Shown here piece after piece: positions 1-8,294 of a DNA stretch of 64,000 bases. Source of the DNA: an uncultured Mycoplasmatota bacterium (GTDB taxonomy: Bacteria; Bacillota_I; Bacilli_A; RF39; UBA660); contig URFW01000006.1 of the NCBI GenBank assembly GCA_900547225.1, positions 1 to 64,000 of the forward strand, given 5' to 3'. Numbering within the stretch: the first letter of the stretch is position 1; each line of letters starts with the position of its first letter. The translations under genes and the position numbers were made by a program. Below the pieces are notes generated by a model. The model searched no databases. It saw only the letters and a program-made list of their open reading frames with translations, and was not told the DNA's origin.

Positions 1-199
1 TTATATTGTTTTCCCACTTTTATCTTTCTATATTTCATACTTATCTACCTCATTTTAGTTATGCTCTCATATTTAGTCTATCATACGCTTTTTAATTTTT
101 TATAACCTTGCAGGATTAGCTTATCTTCCTATTGTTTATAATATCATATACCCCCCGGGTGTCAAGTCATAAATAGAAGCGTAAAAAATATAATTAACT

Positions 200-1507
200 A
201 TGATTAAATTTAAAAATAACTTACTTATAAAAAATATAATAATCCTTCTTGTTTCTGGTGCGGTTGCAAAGGTTTTAGGAATGATTGGTAAAATAATATA
301 TACGAGAATTGCTGGAGTTAATGTTGTATCTTTATACACATTGATCACACCAACATTAATGCTTATTATTAGCATCACCCAATTTAGTTTTCCAATATCA
401 ATTAGCAAAATTAGTGCCGAGGAAAAATATGATAATAAAAGTTTATTAAAGAACGCATATTTAATTGGTTTAATTATAAATATAATACTAATATTAATTC
501 TTGTGTTATCTTCTAATTTCATTGCAAAAGCCTTGCATAATAGATCTTTAGCTCCTGCTATTTTAAGCATTAGTGTAATTATTCCATTCGTTTGTGTATC
601 AAGCGTACAAAGAGGTTTTTTACACGGTAAAGAAGATATGTTACCCGCTTCGATTACAAACATAACAGAAGAAATAATTAAAATTCTTTTAATTATTTTT
701 ATATTACCAATAACCATATCTAGTGGTAATATAACATCTGTTATATTTTTAATACTATTTAACGTAATAACAGAGACTTCTAACATACTATTTATGCAAA
801 AAGCAATTAATAAAAAATATATAAACCATAGCAAGGGACGAATAAATAAGAATATAATAAAAGAAATACTTTCTATTTCAATACCTACAACCTCAGTTAG
901 ATTAATAGCATCAGTGGGATTTTTTTTAGAACCGATTATCCTTACTAACACATTACTTTCTACCGGATACTCTCCTAATTACATAACAATGGAATACGGA
1001 ATTATTAACTCGTACATTGTTCCTCTTTTATCCATCCCAAGTTTCTTTTCCATATCTATTGCATCAGCACTACTTCCAAATATTACGAAAGCATACGCAA
1101 ATAAAAAATATGATGAATTTAATCGAAAACTTCTTAAATTAATGTTTCTATCAATGCTAGTTGGCGCTATCTGCTTGATTTTTATTTTAATTTTTCCAAA
1201 TGAAATATTAAAATTAGTATATAATGTTAATTTTGGTATTAATTACATTTACTTAATTGGACCATTCTTTTTAATTCTTTATATGCAACCAACACTATCG
1301 GTTGCAATCCAAGCAATGGGAAAAACAAATAAATTATTTTTAACAAGTACCATTTCAGTAATAGTAAAGTATAGTGCCTTATATATTTTAGGAAAAAATG
1401 GGTTAGGAATGAATTCTTTGATATTTTCAATGATAATTGGAATTGTAACAACAACCAGTTTAGTAATAATAATAGTTTTAAAAGAACTAAAGAAAAAAAA
1501 CAGATAA
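200..1507 (+). CDS. SpoVB-like MOP-superfamily lipid/polysaccharide flippase
   Basis: Integral membrane protein of 435 residues with about twelve to fourteen hydrophobic segments spread over its whole length. The opening (GAVAKVLGMIGKIIYTRIAG) and the central RGFLHGKEDM stretch resemble the SpoVB/MurJ/Wzx group of the MOP exporter superfamily, which flips lipid-linked sugars across the membrane; SpoVB acts in spore cortex synthesis. The length is slightly short of the usual 500 or so. The ATG at 200 is the first start in the open frame but I see no convincing Shine-Dalgarno. It faces the minus-strand genes that follow and shares a terminator with them. Family is likely, the exact substrate is not known. 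Confidence 0.75.
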   Translation: MIKFKNNLLIKNIIILLVSGAVAKVLGMIGKIIYTRIAGVNVVSLYTLITPTLMLIISITQFSFPISISKISAEEKYDNKSLLKNAYLIGLIINIILILILVLSSNFIAKALHNRSLAPAILSISVIIPFVCVSSVQRGFLHGKEDMLPASITNITEEIIKILLIIFILPITISSGNITSVIFLILFNVITETSNILFMQKAINKKYINHSKGRINKNIIKEILSISIPTTSVRLIASVGFFLEPIILTNTLLSTGYSPNYITMEYGIINSYIVPLLSIPSFFSISIASALLPNITKAYANKKYDEFNRKLLKLMFLSMLVGAICLIFILIFPNEILKLVYNVNFGINYIYLIGPFFLILYMQPTLSVAIQAMGKTNKLFLTSTISVIVKYSALYILGKNGLGMNSLIFSMIIGIVTTTSLVIIIVLKELKKKNR

Positions 1508-1528
1508 AATTACTTTTTTCTGTTTTTT
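1495..1528. terminator. Bidirectional terminator between converging genes
   Basis: AAAAAACAG (1495-1503) pairs with CTGTTTTTT (1520-1528) around a 16-base loop. The A-run and T-run make it usable in both directions, ending the flippase gene and the converging minus-strand genes. Confidence 0.5.
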
Positions 1529-1740
1529 CTATAATCTTTTCCTGGTTCCAAAGTAAAAGTTATTATGTTACATAAGACTAACAAAACATAAGATATATAT
1601 GAAACATTTTTTGCTATTTTTATTTGCACAATAAGTAGAATTATAGCAAAAAAATCAACAAATCCCATAGCACATCTTAAAGATTTCATGGATTTTTTTC
1701 TTCTTTCTAATTCTTTTTTATCAATCCCACTATTTTTCAT
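1510..1740 (-). CDS. Small two-segment membrane protein, unknown
   Basis: About 76 residues with a lysine/arginine-rich start, then two hydrophobic segments (roughly GFVDFFAIILLIVQIKI and ISYVLLVLCNIITFTL) and a basic tail. I place the start at the ATG ending at 1740 because GAGG lies nine bases upstream; an ATG at 1755 has no ribosome site. The gene follows directly on the membrane-anchored protein that stops at 1745, so the two are probably cotranscribed. I do not recognise the family. Confidence 0.55.
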   Translation of the reverse strand: MKNSGIDKKELERRKKSMKSLRCAMGFVDFFAIILLIVQIKIAKNVSYISYVLLVLCNIITFTLEPGKDYRKNRKK

Positions 1741-1744
1741 ATTA

Positions 1745-2530
1745 TTATTCCTCATTATTAGTTATGGAACACTTAAATCCTTTATCTGTGTATGTATCCT
1801 TTAAGCTATCTATGGTGTCATTAGTTTGTGGTTTTACAAATAATATTGTTTGATTATCTGCAAGTATTAACCCATCAAAACCTTGCTTTTTATAATTAGT
1901 TTCTACATTAAAGGTAAATCCTTTACTATTTTTGTCAAAAGTTACTCTGTTACCTTGAACTGCGGCATTATTTATGAAAAAGTTTTCATACTGTGTTTTT
2001 AAGTCACTTACAACAGCAGATTCACTATCGGTTAATGATTGTGCAACAAAGTTAAATTCCGATTTACCTACCGTGTTTTTTTCGTAATTAGCAGTATACG
2101 TTACTGTTTGCAATTCTGCATCACTTTTAGATTCATAGGAGCAAGTTAATGTGCCTTTAGTATTGTCTATCATATTTTCTCTTGTCGTTGTAGTTGTTTT
2201 AGGGGCAACATTCTTAGTTGTTCTTCCTAAATCTGATTTATTATTAACCCAATATAATATTAATAAAGCTAGTATTGCAATTATAATTCCAATTATAGCA
2301 TAATTTGGCCTTCTATCCTTAGTCATTAAAACCTCATCTTTTGTTATTGGATCTATAACAACAGTATTATTAATAGCCCCATCATATAAATCATCTAAAT
2401 TTATTTCGCGGGTAACATACTCAGGTTCATCTTTTACCTCTTCATCCAAGTCTAGAAAATCATTTTTTTTAGCTTCGTTTTCTTCTTCTAATTTTGTTTC
2501 TTTTTCCATGTTTTCTTCATTTTCTTTCAT
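1745..2530 (-). CDS. Membrane-anchored protein with acidic N-terminus and extracellular domain
   Basis: 261 residues: an acidic, charged cytoplasmic part (about 1-75), one transmembrane helix (about 78-97, IIGIIIAILALLILYWV), a Thr-rich linker (TTTTTT) and an outside domain of about 140 residues with one Cys near its start (LTCSYES) and one at its end (GFKCSI). The same plan, with the paired cysteines, a central KGFTFNVE-like stretch and a final G-aromatic-K-C, recurs in the protein encoded at 5689-6450, so the two look like paralogues. The outside domain faintly recalls DUF1307 (YehR-type) lipoproteins. GGAGGG lies six bases before the ATG. Function unknown. Confidence 0.6.
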   Translation of the reverse strand: MKENEENMEKETKLEEENEAKKNDFLDLDEEVKDEPEYVTREINLDDLYDGAINNTVVIDPITKDEVLMTKDRRPNYAIIGIIIAILALLILYWVNNKSDLGRTTKNVAPKTTTTTRENMIDNTKGTLTCSYESKSDAELQTVTYTANYEKNTVGKSEFNFVAQSLTDSESAVVSDLKTQYENFFINNAAVQGNRVTFDKNSKGFTFNVETNYKKQGFDGLILADNQTILFVKPQTNDTIDSLKDTYTDKGFKCSITNNEE

Positions 2531-2582
2531 CGTTACCCTCCTTATATTAATATAATAACATAATATTTTTAATTAAAAAACA

Positions 2583-3428
2583 CTATTTCTTTTTTTCGCC
2601 AATTTTTTCTCCATATTTTACATATGTTTCAAGACCATTTAATGAATTGTTTATTATTTCTTCATCTAAAGCAATTTTATTTTTTTCAAATAGTAGCACG
2701 ATAGTTGACCCACCATACTTAAAGTATCCTTTTTCTAATCCCTTTTTAACCATACCAGACTTTACTTTATTTTCTATTTTACCAACTAAGAGTGCCCCTA
2801 CTTCTACATATGTAACAAGCCCCATATCATTTGTTTTAATAGAAGTACACTCCCTTGTATTTTCCTTAAATACTTCATAATTTTTATATGCTACCGGATT
2901 AACTGAATGAAACGTTCCTTTAATTTCATAATTAGAAGTAATTACTCCATCACATATAAACATATATCTGTGATAATCATCAGGTGATAATCTAAAAATA
3001 AGTGCTGCACCATCCCTATATTTTTTTGCTAAAGAATCATTCTTTAATATACTATTTATAGTATACGTACTATTTTTTATATTAAAAGTAGTATTTTTAT
3101 CAATTTTTAAGTAAGTTAGTTTTGAATCACAAGGAGATAATAAATAATTATTAGATTTAGGTATTGGTCTTTTATTCTTTTTTATTTTTCTTGTAAAAAA
3201 ATCATTAAAACTATCAAATTTATCTTTTTCATAAATACTTAAATCAATGTTATTTTTCTTAACAAATGAACTTATCATAATCTTTGATAAAGATGAGTCC
3301 ATAAACTTTCCAGATAGATATGATATAAATCTACTTTTTACTAGCGGTTTTAAAATGACTCTACCAAAATGGGTATTATATAAAAAGGATAACCCAATAT
3401 TTGGATTACCTTTATAAACTTTCCTCAT
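2583..3428 (-). CDS. psd: Phosphatidylserine decarboxylase
   Basis: Converts phosphatidylserine to phosphatidylethanolamine at the membrane. The 281-residue protein has the decarboxylase triad: Asp101 in SPCDS, His153 in DDYHRY and Ser241 in the GGST motif, where the proenzyme cuts itself to form the pyruvoyl group. The frame stays open upstream to 3494, but the ATG at 3428 overlaps the stop of pssA by one base (TAATG), which indicates translational coupling and fixes the start. With pssA immediately upstream this is a complete two-step phosphatidylethanolamine pathway from CDP-diacylglycerol and serine. Confidence 0.93.
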   Translation of the reverse strand: MRKVYKGNPNIGLSFLYNTHFGRVILKPLVKSRFISYLSGKFMDSSLSKIMISSFVKKNNIDLSIYEKDKFDSFNDFFTRKIKKNKRPIPKSNNYLLSPCDSKLTYLKIDKNTTFNIKNSTYTINSILKNDSLAKKYRDGAALIFRLSPDDYHRYMFICDGVITSNYEIKGTFHSVNPVAYKNYEVFKENTRECTSIKTNDMGLVTYVEVGALLVGKIENKVKSGMVKKGLEKGYFKYGGSTIVLLFEKNKIALDEEIINNSLNGLETYVKYGEKIGEKKK

Positions 3429-4060
3429 TATCTCATTGCAGCTGATATGATAGCTATTTCTATTACCGCTAAAATAGAACAGATAACATACCAAATACCA
3501 GTAGGCTTTTTAATTTTAATATTAAGTACAAATAGTATTGCCGTCATAAGCATAACAAGTGGATATGCCTTTAAAAATACACTTGGATGCATAAATATAT
3601 TTAAGTTATACGTAAATGGTAAAATAATTGCAACACTTGTAACTGGAAGTCCAAAATAATATGAAACATTCTCTTTTTTTCTTTTGTTAAAGACGGTTTT
3701 TTCTTCTGCTAAAACATTAAAGTAAGCAAGTCTTATAACTGCTGCTAGGCCATATATAATGTATACTACCGTATTTAACTTACTAGTAAATCCCATACAA
3801 ATACCAAGAACTATTGGAAAAACACCAAAGGATACGGTATCAACAAGTGAATCTATTTGAATTCCAAATTTCTTTTCTGTTTCACTTCTTTTGCAAGCTC
3901 TTGCAACAGTTCCGTCAAACATATCACAAACTCCTGCTAAAATTAAGCACATAACAGCAGCTGGAATATGTCCTAAAAATGCAAGTACCATTCCCGTTAC
4001 TGAAAATGCAAGCCCTATATAAGTAAGTAAGACTGATGCGCCATAAAATCCTATAAACAT
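3428..4060 (-). CDS. pssA: CDP-diacylglycerol-serine O-phosphatidyltransferase
   Basis: Makes phosphatidylserine from CDP-diacylglycerol and serine. The CDP-alcohol phosphatidyltransferase signature is intact: Asp46, Asp49, Gly50, Arg54, Gly66, Asp70 and Asp74 (DMFDGTVAR followed by GIQIDSLVD). About six hydrophobic segments surround it, in a 210-residue protein of normal short Gram-positive length. AAAGGAG precedes the ATG. It is followed with a one-base overlap by psd, the next enzyme of the pathway, which supports the serine specificity over other CDP-alcohol transferases. Confidence 0.92.
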   Translation of the reverse strand: MFIGFYGASVLLTYIGLAFSVTGMVLAFLGHIPAAVMCLILAGVCDMFDGTVARACKRSETEKKFGIQIDSLVDTVSFGVFPIVLGICMGFTSKLNTVVYIIYGLAAVIRLAYFNVLAEEKTVFNKRKKENVSYYFGLPVTSVAIILPFTYNLNIFMHPSVFLKAYPLVMLMTAILFVLNIKIKKPTGIWYVICSILAVIEIAIISAAMR

Positions 4061-4125
4061 AATTAATACTCCTTTACTATTTCATAACATTACATATTGT
4101 ACCATAAATATATTTTTAAATAAAG

Positions 4126-4150
4126 AAAAAGAAGAACTAATCTTCTTTTT
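4126..4150 (-). terminator. lysS terminator
   Basis: AAAAAGAAGA (4126-4135) and TCTTCTTTTT (4141-4150) form a 10-bp stem with loop ACTAA. The lysS stop codon lies in the loop. On the minus strand a T-rich tail follows. Confidence 0.6.
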
Positions 4151-5633
4151 TCTCATTTGGATTTGCAATTTCTGGTTTCATAAGTGGGAATAATACAACG
4201 TCCCTAATAGATGGTTGATTATAAATAATCATCATTAATCTATCTATTCCAAAACCTAAACCTGAAATAGGTGGCATACCTTGTTCCATTGCAAGCATAA
4301 AGTTCTCATCTAAATCCATTGTCTCATCGTCACCTTGCGCTTTAGCTTTTAATTGGTCTTCAAAAGTTTTTCTTTGAGTAATTGGATTAACTAACTCAGA
4401 GTATGCTTTACAAAGCTCACTGCCGCATGCTACTACTTGGAATACATCAATTATCCTATCATCTTTATCATTTCTTCTAGCAAGAGGAATAAGCATAGAT
4501 GGATAATTGTACATAATGGTAGGCTGAACAATTCCTTCACGAATTTTCTTTTTGTATACAAAGTCTACTATTTGACTTATTGATTTATATTCTTCTAAAT
4601 CTTCGTATGTAAATAAACCTTTTTCTACAATCTTATCTTTTAATTCTTTAGGATCTTCTACTTCTAGGAAGTCAAAACCAAAGATCTTTCTCATTTCTTC
4701 AACATAGTTTATCTTATCCCAAGAATCTTTACCAAAGTCAAGCGTTACGCCTTGGTATTCTATTTTTGTAGTACCAACTAATTCCATTAATAGTGATTTA
4801 ATAAACTTTTGATAAAACTTTACGTTATCTTCAAAATTCCAATATGATGCATACCATTCTACCTGAGTAAACTCTTGTAAGTGCTGAGTGTCCATTCCTT
4901 CGTTTCTAAAACATTTAGCAATTTCGTAAACTCTATCATATCCTGCTGCAACACACTGTTTTAGGTATGTTTCTGGAGCAATTCTTAAGTTACAATCAAT
5001 ATCTAATGCGTTATGATGAGTATAAAATGGTTTGGCAGCCGCTCCGCAAACAGCAGTTTGAAGTATTGGTGTTTCAACTTCTAAAAATCCATTTTCTCCT
5101 AAAAATTTATGAATGAAAGCATATAGCTTGCTTCTTCCTAAAAATACCTGTCTTGATTCTTCATTAGATATTAAATCAACGTATCTTTGACGATATTTAA
5201 GTTCAGTATCATTAAGTCCATGGAACTTATCTGGAAGTGGTCTTAACGCTTTACCTAAAAACTCAAAGCTATTTACTCTTAAAGTCTTTTCTCCAGTTTG
5301 AGTTGTGAACATCTCACCTTCTGCACCAATAAAGTCTCCGGTGTCTATTTCCTTTTTAAAGAAAGCATAATTATCTTCACCAACAATATCTATTCTAAGT
5401 TCTAACTGTATTGAACCTTCTAAATCTCTTATACGGATAAAACTTAATTTACCCATCTTTCTCATAAATACTATTCTACCTGCTAATCTAACGTTTTTTT
5501 CTCCGTCTTCTAAATTTTTAGCATCTTTAAGTGAATGAGTTTTTTCATATCTGTCCGGATAAGGATTACATACCTTTTTAATTTCTTCTAATTTTTCTCT
5601 TCTAACTATTTCTTGTTCTGTTAATTCTCTCAA
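4137..5633 (-). CDS. lysS: Lysyl-tRNA synthetase, class II
   Basis: Charges tRNA-Lys with lysine in the cytoplasm. It has the N-terminal OB-fold anticodon-binding domain (VRLAGRIVFMRKMGKLSF) and the class II core with motif 2 (CFRNEGMDTQHLQEFTQ) and motif 3 (GLGFGIDRLMM). I choose the TTG at 5633 as start because AAGGGAGG lies eight bases before it and it gives 498 residues, the normal size; the frame is open to 5705 but those codons overlap the upstream gene and have no ribosome site. A possible extended -10 (TGATATAAT) lies just upstream, so it may have its own promoter. Confidence 0.96.
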   Translation of the reverse strand: MRELTEQEIVRREKLEEIKKVCNPYPDRYEKTHSLKDAKNLEDGEKNVRLAGRIVFMRKMGKLSFIRIRDLEGSIQLELRIDIVGEDNYAFFKKEIDTGDFIGAEGEMFTTQTGEKTLRVNSFEFLGKALRPLPDKFHGLNDTELKYRQRYVDLISNEESRQVFLGRSKLYAFIHKFLGENGFLEVETPILQTAVCGAAAKPFYTHHNALDIDCNLRIAPETYLKQCVAAGYDRVYEIAKCFRNEGMDTQHLQEFTQVEWYASYWNFEDNVKFYQKFIKSLLMELVGTTKIEYQGVTLDFGKDSWDKINYVEEMRKIFGFDFLEVEDPKELKDKIVEKGLFTYEDLEEYKSISQIVDFVYKKKIREGIVQPTIMYNYPSMLIPLARRNDKDDRIIDVFQVVACGSELCKAYSELVNPITQRKTFEDQLKAKAQGDDETMDLDENFMLAMEQGMPPISGLGFGIDRLMMIIYNQPSIRDVVLFPLMKPEIANPNEKKED

Positions 5634-5658
5634 GTTAACTTCCTCCCTTGCTCTTGAT

Positions 5659-5664
5659 ATTATA
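5659..5664 (-). promoter_or_regulatory. Possible extended -10 element for lysS
   Basis: On the minus strand TATAAT is preceded by TG with one base between, an extended -10, about 25 bases before the lysS Shine-Dalgarno. I see no good -35 at the usual distance, so this is a weak call. Confidence 0.3.
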
Positions 5665-5688
5665 TCATACTTTTTAACTTTTTTATAA

Positions 5689-6450
5689 TTATCTTGTAGG
5701 CACACATTTATAGCCTTGATTTTGTAATTCTTTTATCAAAGTTTCATACTTCATATTATTTGTTATTTCAAAGTAACTAATAGGCATTAAATTTTGATCA
5801 ATATTGTTTATTTTTTTATAGTCGAACTGTGAAAAATCCAAATAACTATTTATTTTGAAAGATTTATCACTTACCTCATACGTATAAGTAAAGCCTTTCA
5901 TTCCGTTAGAATTAAGTAACACGTGCATCTTTTCATTTTTAATAACGTCTATTTGATCCTTATAATCATTATCTAATACGTTATATATATATTCTCCTTC
6001 TACGTATACTATATCATCATGTTTGTATGTTATCTTATATTCATCACTATATTTATAACCATAATCTGATGCTGATGATGAACAATTTGTAACTTTTTCC
6101 TTATAAAATACGTTATCGATTACAATGAAAATAACTAAGACTCCTAGCAAAAATCCTATTATGATTGAGATTATTAATATCTTATTAAAGCTTGTTTTTT
6201 TAGTTTCATTTTGTCCATCTTTTTTATCTTTATTTTCATTTATGTCATCATTTATTTTATTAGAATAATTAATAACGGCTTTATCATTTTCTTCTAACTT
6301 AGGAGTTTGAATGATATCATTCAAAGTTTCTGTACTTAGAATTTCTTCCTTTTTTTCATCTTTATTTTCTTTTTTTACATCTATTTCAATAAAATCATCA
6401 CCAAAAATTTCATCAAGTGCTTTCTTTATATCTTGATTATTGTCATCCAT
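5689..6450 (-). CDS. Membrane-anchored protein, paralogue of 1745-2530; DUF1307-like outside domain
   Basis: 253 residues: charged, acidic N-terminal region (about 1-90), a transmembrane helix (ILIISIIIGFLLGVLVIFIV), and an outside domain starting with a Cys (VTNCSSSAS) and ending in GYKCV. The stretch MKGFTYTYEVSDKSF plus the closing LIKELQNQGYKC resembles the DUF1307/YehR domain, otherwise found on lipoproteins. Start taken as the ATG ending at 6450 with AAGGGGGTG before it; a GTG at 6459 is part of that ribosome site. It lies directly upstream of lysS but probably has no functional tie to it. Confidence 0.6.
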   Translation of the reverse strand: MDDNNQDIKKALDEIFGDDFIEIDVKKENKDEKKEEILSTETLNDIIQTPKLEENDKAVINYSNKINDDINENKDKKDGQNETKKTSFNKILIISIIIGFLLGVLVIFIVIDNVFYKEKVTNCSSSASDYGYKYSDEYKITYKHDDIVYVEGEYIYNVLDNDYKDQIDVIKNEKMHVLLNSNGMKGFTYTYEVSDKSFKINSYLDFSQFDYKKINNIDQNLMPISYFEITNNMKYETLIKELQNQGYKCVPTR

Positions 6451-6515
6451 AAACAACACCCCCTTTTATCTTAATATAGTATACCATAACGCAACTAAAT
6501 TAACAAACATATCTG

Positions 6516-7064
6516 TTACTTTTTCATGGCAAATAATTCTTGGGATTCATCTAAATATTTTATCCTTTTTTCTAACTTCTTAGGATTATGTGCTAAAGCG
6601 TCACAGCGTTGTATTAAATATAATTCATAACTTAGATCATAATTAGAACTCACATCATAAAAAGTTATATGTGAATCATGCATTTTGATTAGATAACATA
6701 TTTTTTCTATAAACTCATCATCATATGATAATCTTTTTAATATTTTTCTTGCTATTACCGAAGAGAAATATGGATGATTTTTAAAATGCCTTACGTTTTT
6801 GTATTCCGTAAAACTAAAAGGCTTTCCTATATCATGTAGTAACAAAGACAATCTAACACTAAAATTCTTTTCTGATAAACTTAGTGCAAGTATTGTATGA
6901 GAATAAACATCTAAATAATGATGCTTATGCTCAAATCCCTTTATGTACATAAGCTCTGGTATTATTTCAAATAGTTCATCTTCATGCTTTAAAATTGAAA
7001 GTGAAACGTCATCACTCATTAAAATATCGTATAGCATTTGTGAATCTTCTTGATGTTTTTTCAT
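6516..7064 (-). CDS. HD-domain phosphohydrolase
   Basis: 182 residues with the HD metal-binding pattern: His in DVYSHTILAL, His-Asp in LLLHDIGKP, and a later His-Asp in IKMHDSHI. The arrangement, with KGFEHKHHYLDVYSHT before the HD, is close to the HD domain attached to bacterial tRNA nucleotidyltransferases (HDIG type), but there is no nucleotidyltransferase head. It may hydrolyse nucleotides or phosphate esters. TAAGGAGG precedes the ATG. One of four HD proteins in this window. Confidence 0.8.
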   Translation of the reverse strand: MKKHQEDSQMLYDILMSDDVSLSILKHEDELFEIIPELMYIKGFEHKHHYLDVYSHTILALSLSEKNFSVRLSLLLHDIGKPFSFTEYKNVRHFKNHPYFSSVIARKILKRLSYDDEFIEKICYLIKMHDSHITFYDVSSNYDLSYELYLIQRCDALAHNPKKLEKRIKYLDESQELFAMKK

Positions 7065-7181
7065 ATTAATACCTCCTTAAATATATTATATTATAATTTA
7101 TTAAGTTTCTAATTTCAAGAATAAACTCTAAAGTAATGTTTCACTTGCACCTAAATCTGTTTTAAATTTTTATATTATACG

Positions 7182-7206
7182 TAAAAAAGCAATAATTTCT
7201 ATTGCT
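7182..7206 (-). terminator. Terminator of the YetF-like gene
   Basis: AGCAATA (7188-7194) pairs with TATTGCT (7200-7206). On the minus strand it is followed by six T. The stop of the 7199-7840 gene lies in it. Confidence 0.65.
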
Positions 7207-7840
7207 CTTCATCCTTTCTAATTATGTATAATTCACCATTTTTAGTAAAAGCATAAAAGACATCGTTTGCGCTTATGTTCTTTTCTATTAGGGTGTTAAG
7301 AAGCCATGTTTTTGTTTTACCAATAGCATATAAATTATCAAATTCTACTTTCCCGTCTAATATTATTGGAAGTGGGTATGTTTTTTTATCTTTATCATCT
7401 TTTTTAAATACAGATAGTTTTCCGTTTGTTTCTAATATCGCATAATCTACCTCATCTAAACTTCTTACGTCTTTTTCTCTTAATTGCAGCAAAAGATCAT
7501 CTAAAGTGTATCTTTGTTCTACCATGTTTTTAAAATTAACGATTCCATTTTTTATTATAATAACAGGCTTTCCATCAACAAAATTTCTAAATTTTACGCT
7601 TTTTAAAGACATTTTTGAAATTACTATTTGAAGTAAGACAAGAATAATAACAGGAACTAAATTGATTAAAAATCCATCTTTATGTTCTAAAGCAAGTGCT
7701 ACTAATTCCGCTATTAAAATAAACACAACAAGATCAAAAGTACCTAACTGTCCTACTTCCCTTTTTCCCATTACTCTAAATATTATTGCTACTAAAACAT
7801 ATATAAAAAGAGTTTTAAATACAACAATCATTAAGTTCAT
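7199..7840 (-). CDS. YetF/YcaP-type DUF421 membrane protein
   Basis: 213 residues: three N-terminal transmembrane helices (about 5-80), including the family stretch FRVMGKREVGQLGTFDLVVF, then a soluble C-terminal part with NGIVNFKNM and QLREKDVRSLDEVDYAILE. This matches the DUF421 family (B. subtilis YetF, YrbG, YdfS), membrane proteins reported in spore-forming bacteria; B. subtilis SpoVA-associated and YetF-like proteins are linked to spore membranes, but the job of this one is not shown. GGTGAT precedes the ATG. Confidence 0.85.
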   Translation of the reverse strand: MNLMIVVFKTLFIYVLVAIIFRVMGKREVGQLGTFDLVVFILIAELVALALEHKDGFLINLVPVIILVLLQIVISKMSLKSVKFRNFVDGKPVIIIKNGIVNFKNMVEQRYTLDDLLLQLREKDVRSLDEVDYAILETNGKLSVFKKDDKDKKTYPLPIILDGKVEFDNLYAIGKTKTWLLNTLIEKNISANDVFYAFTKNGELYIIRKDEEQ

Positions 7841-7912
7841 AATATCACCATTAGTATTATGTTTTAAATCATATTTTTATATACAAATAATATAATTAAT
7901 TAGAGGTGGAAT

Positions 7913-8278
7913 ATGAAAAATAAGATATTTCCTTTTATTTATGGTATAGGAATTATATTAATAGGAACTCTTTTAACTAGCATTTTATATTATTTTAACG
8001 TAACAACAGACAAGTTAAACTCTATATTTTTATACGCGGTTAACATATTATCATTTTTTGTAGGCTCCTTAAATTTAGGTAAAGAACTAAAACAAAAAGG
8101 TATTATAACTGGGCTTATATACTTTACTATTTTATTTATCTTTATGGTATTTTTATCAAACGTTATATTTAAGGAGAGTTTTTCTATAAAAAACGTAATT
8201 TATTACTTGGTATTACTTATATTTAGCATATTAGGGGGAATTATTGGTAAAAATATGAAAGAAGAAATAGACGCTTAA
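7913..8278 (+). CDS. TIGR04086/YrzE-like four-helix membrane protein
   Basis: 121 residues, almost entirely four hydrophobic helices, with FFVGSLNLGKELKQKG in the middle and a GGIIGKNMK end. This matches the small TIGR04086 (YrzE) family of Bacillota membrane proteins of unknown role. AGAGGTGG lies seven bases before the ATG. It is one of the few plus-strand genes here and converges on tgt, sharing a terminator with it. Confidence 0.75.
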   Translation: MKNKIFPFIYGIGIILIGTLLTSILYYFNVTTDKLNSIFLYAVNILSFFVGSLNLGKELKQKGIITGLIYFTILFIFMVFLSNVIFKESFSIKNVIYYLVLLIFSILGGIIGKNMKEEIDA

Positions 8279-8294
8279 ATAAACGTCTATTTTT
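8265..8294. terminator. Bidirectional terminator between yrzE-like gene and tgt
   Basis: AAATAGACG (8265-8273) pairs perfectly with CGTCTATTT (8284-8292); the plus strand continues with T. The stem includes the last codons of both converging genes. Confidence 0.8.

Noticed and set aside
1..199. Promoter or riboswitch upstream of the flippase gene
   Set aside because: A TATAAT occurs at 137-142 but without a -35 at a usable distance, and no stable fold stands out in the 199 bases available.
136..951. A 271-codon open frame antisense to the flippase gene
   Set aside because: It is a shadow of the plus-strand flippase; the membrane-like composition mirrors the opposite strand, and it has no ribosome site or recognisable motif.
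5634..5688. T-box in front of lysS
   Set aside because: The gap to the upstream gene is only about 55 bases, with no specifier hairpin or TGG bulge.
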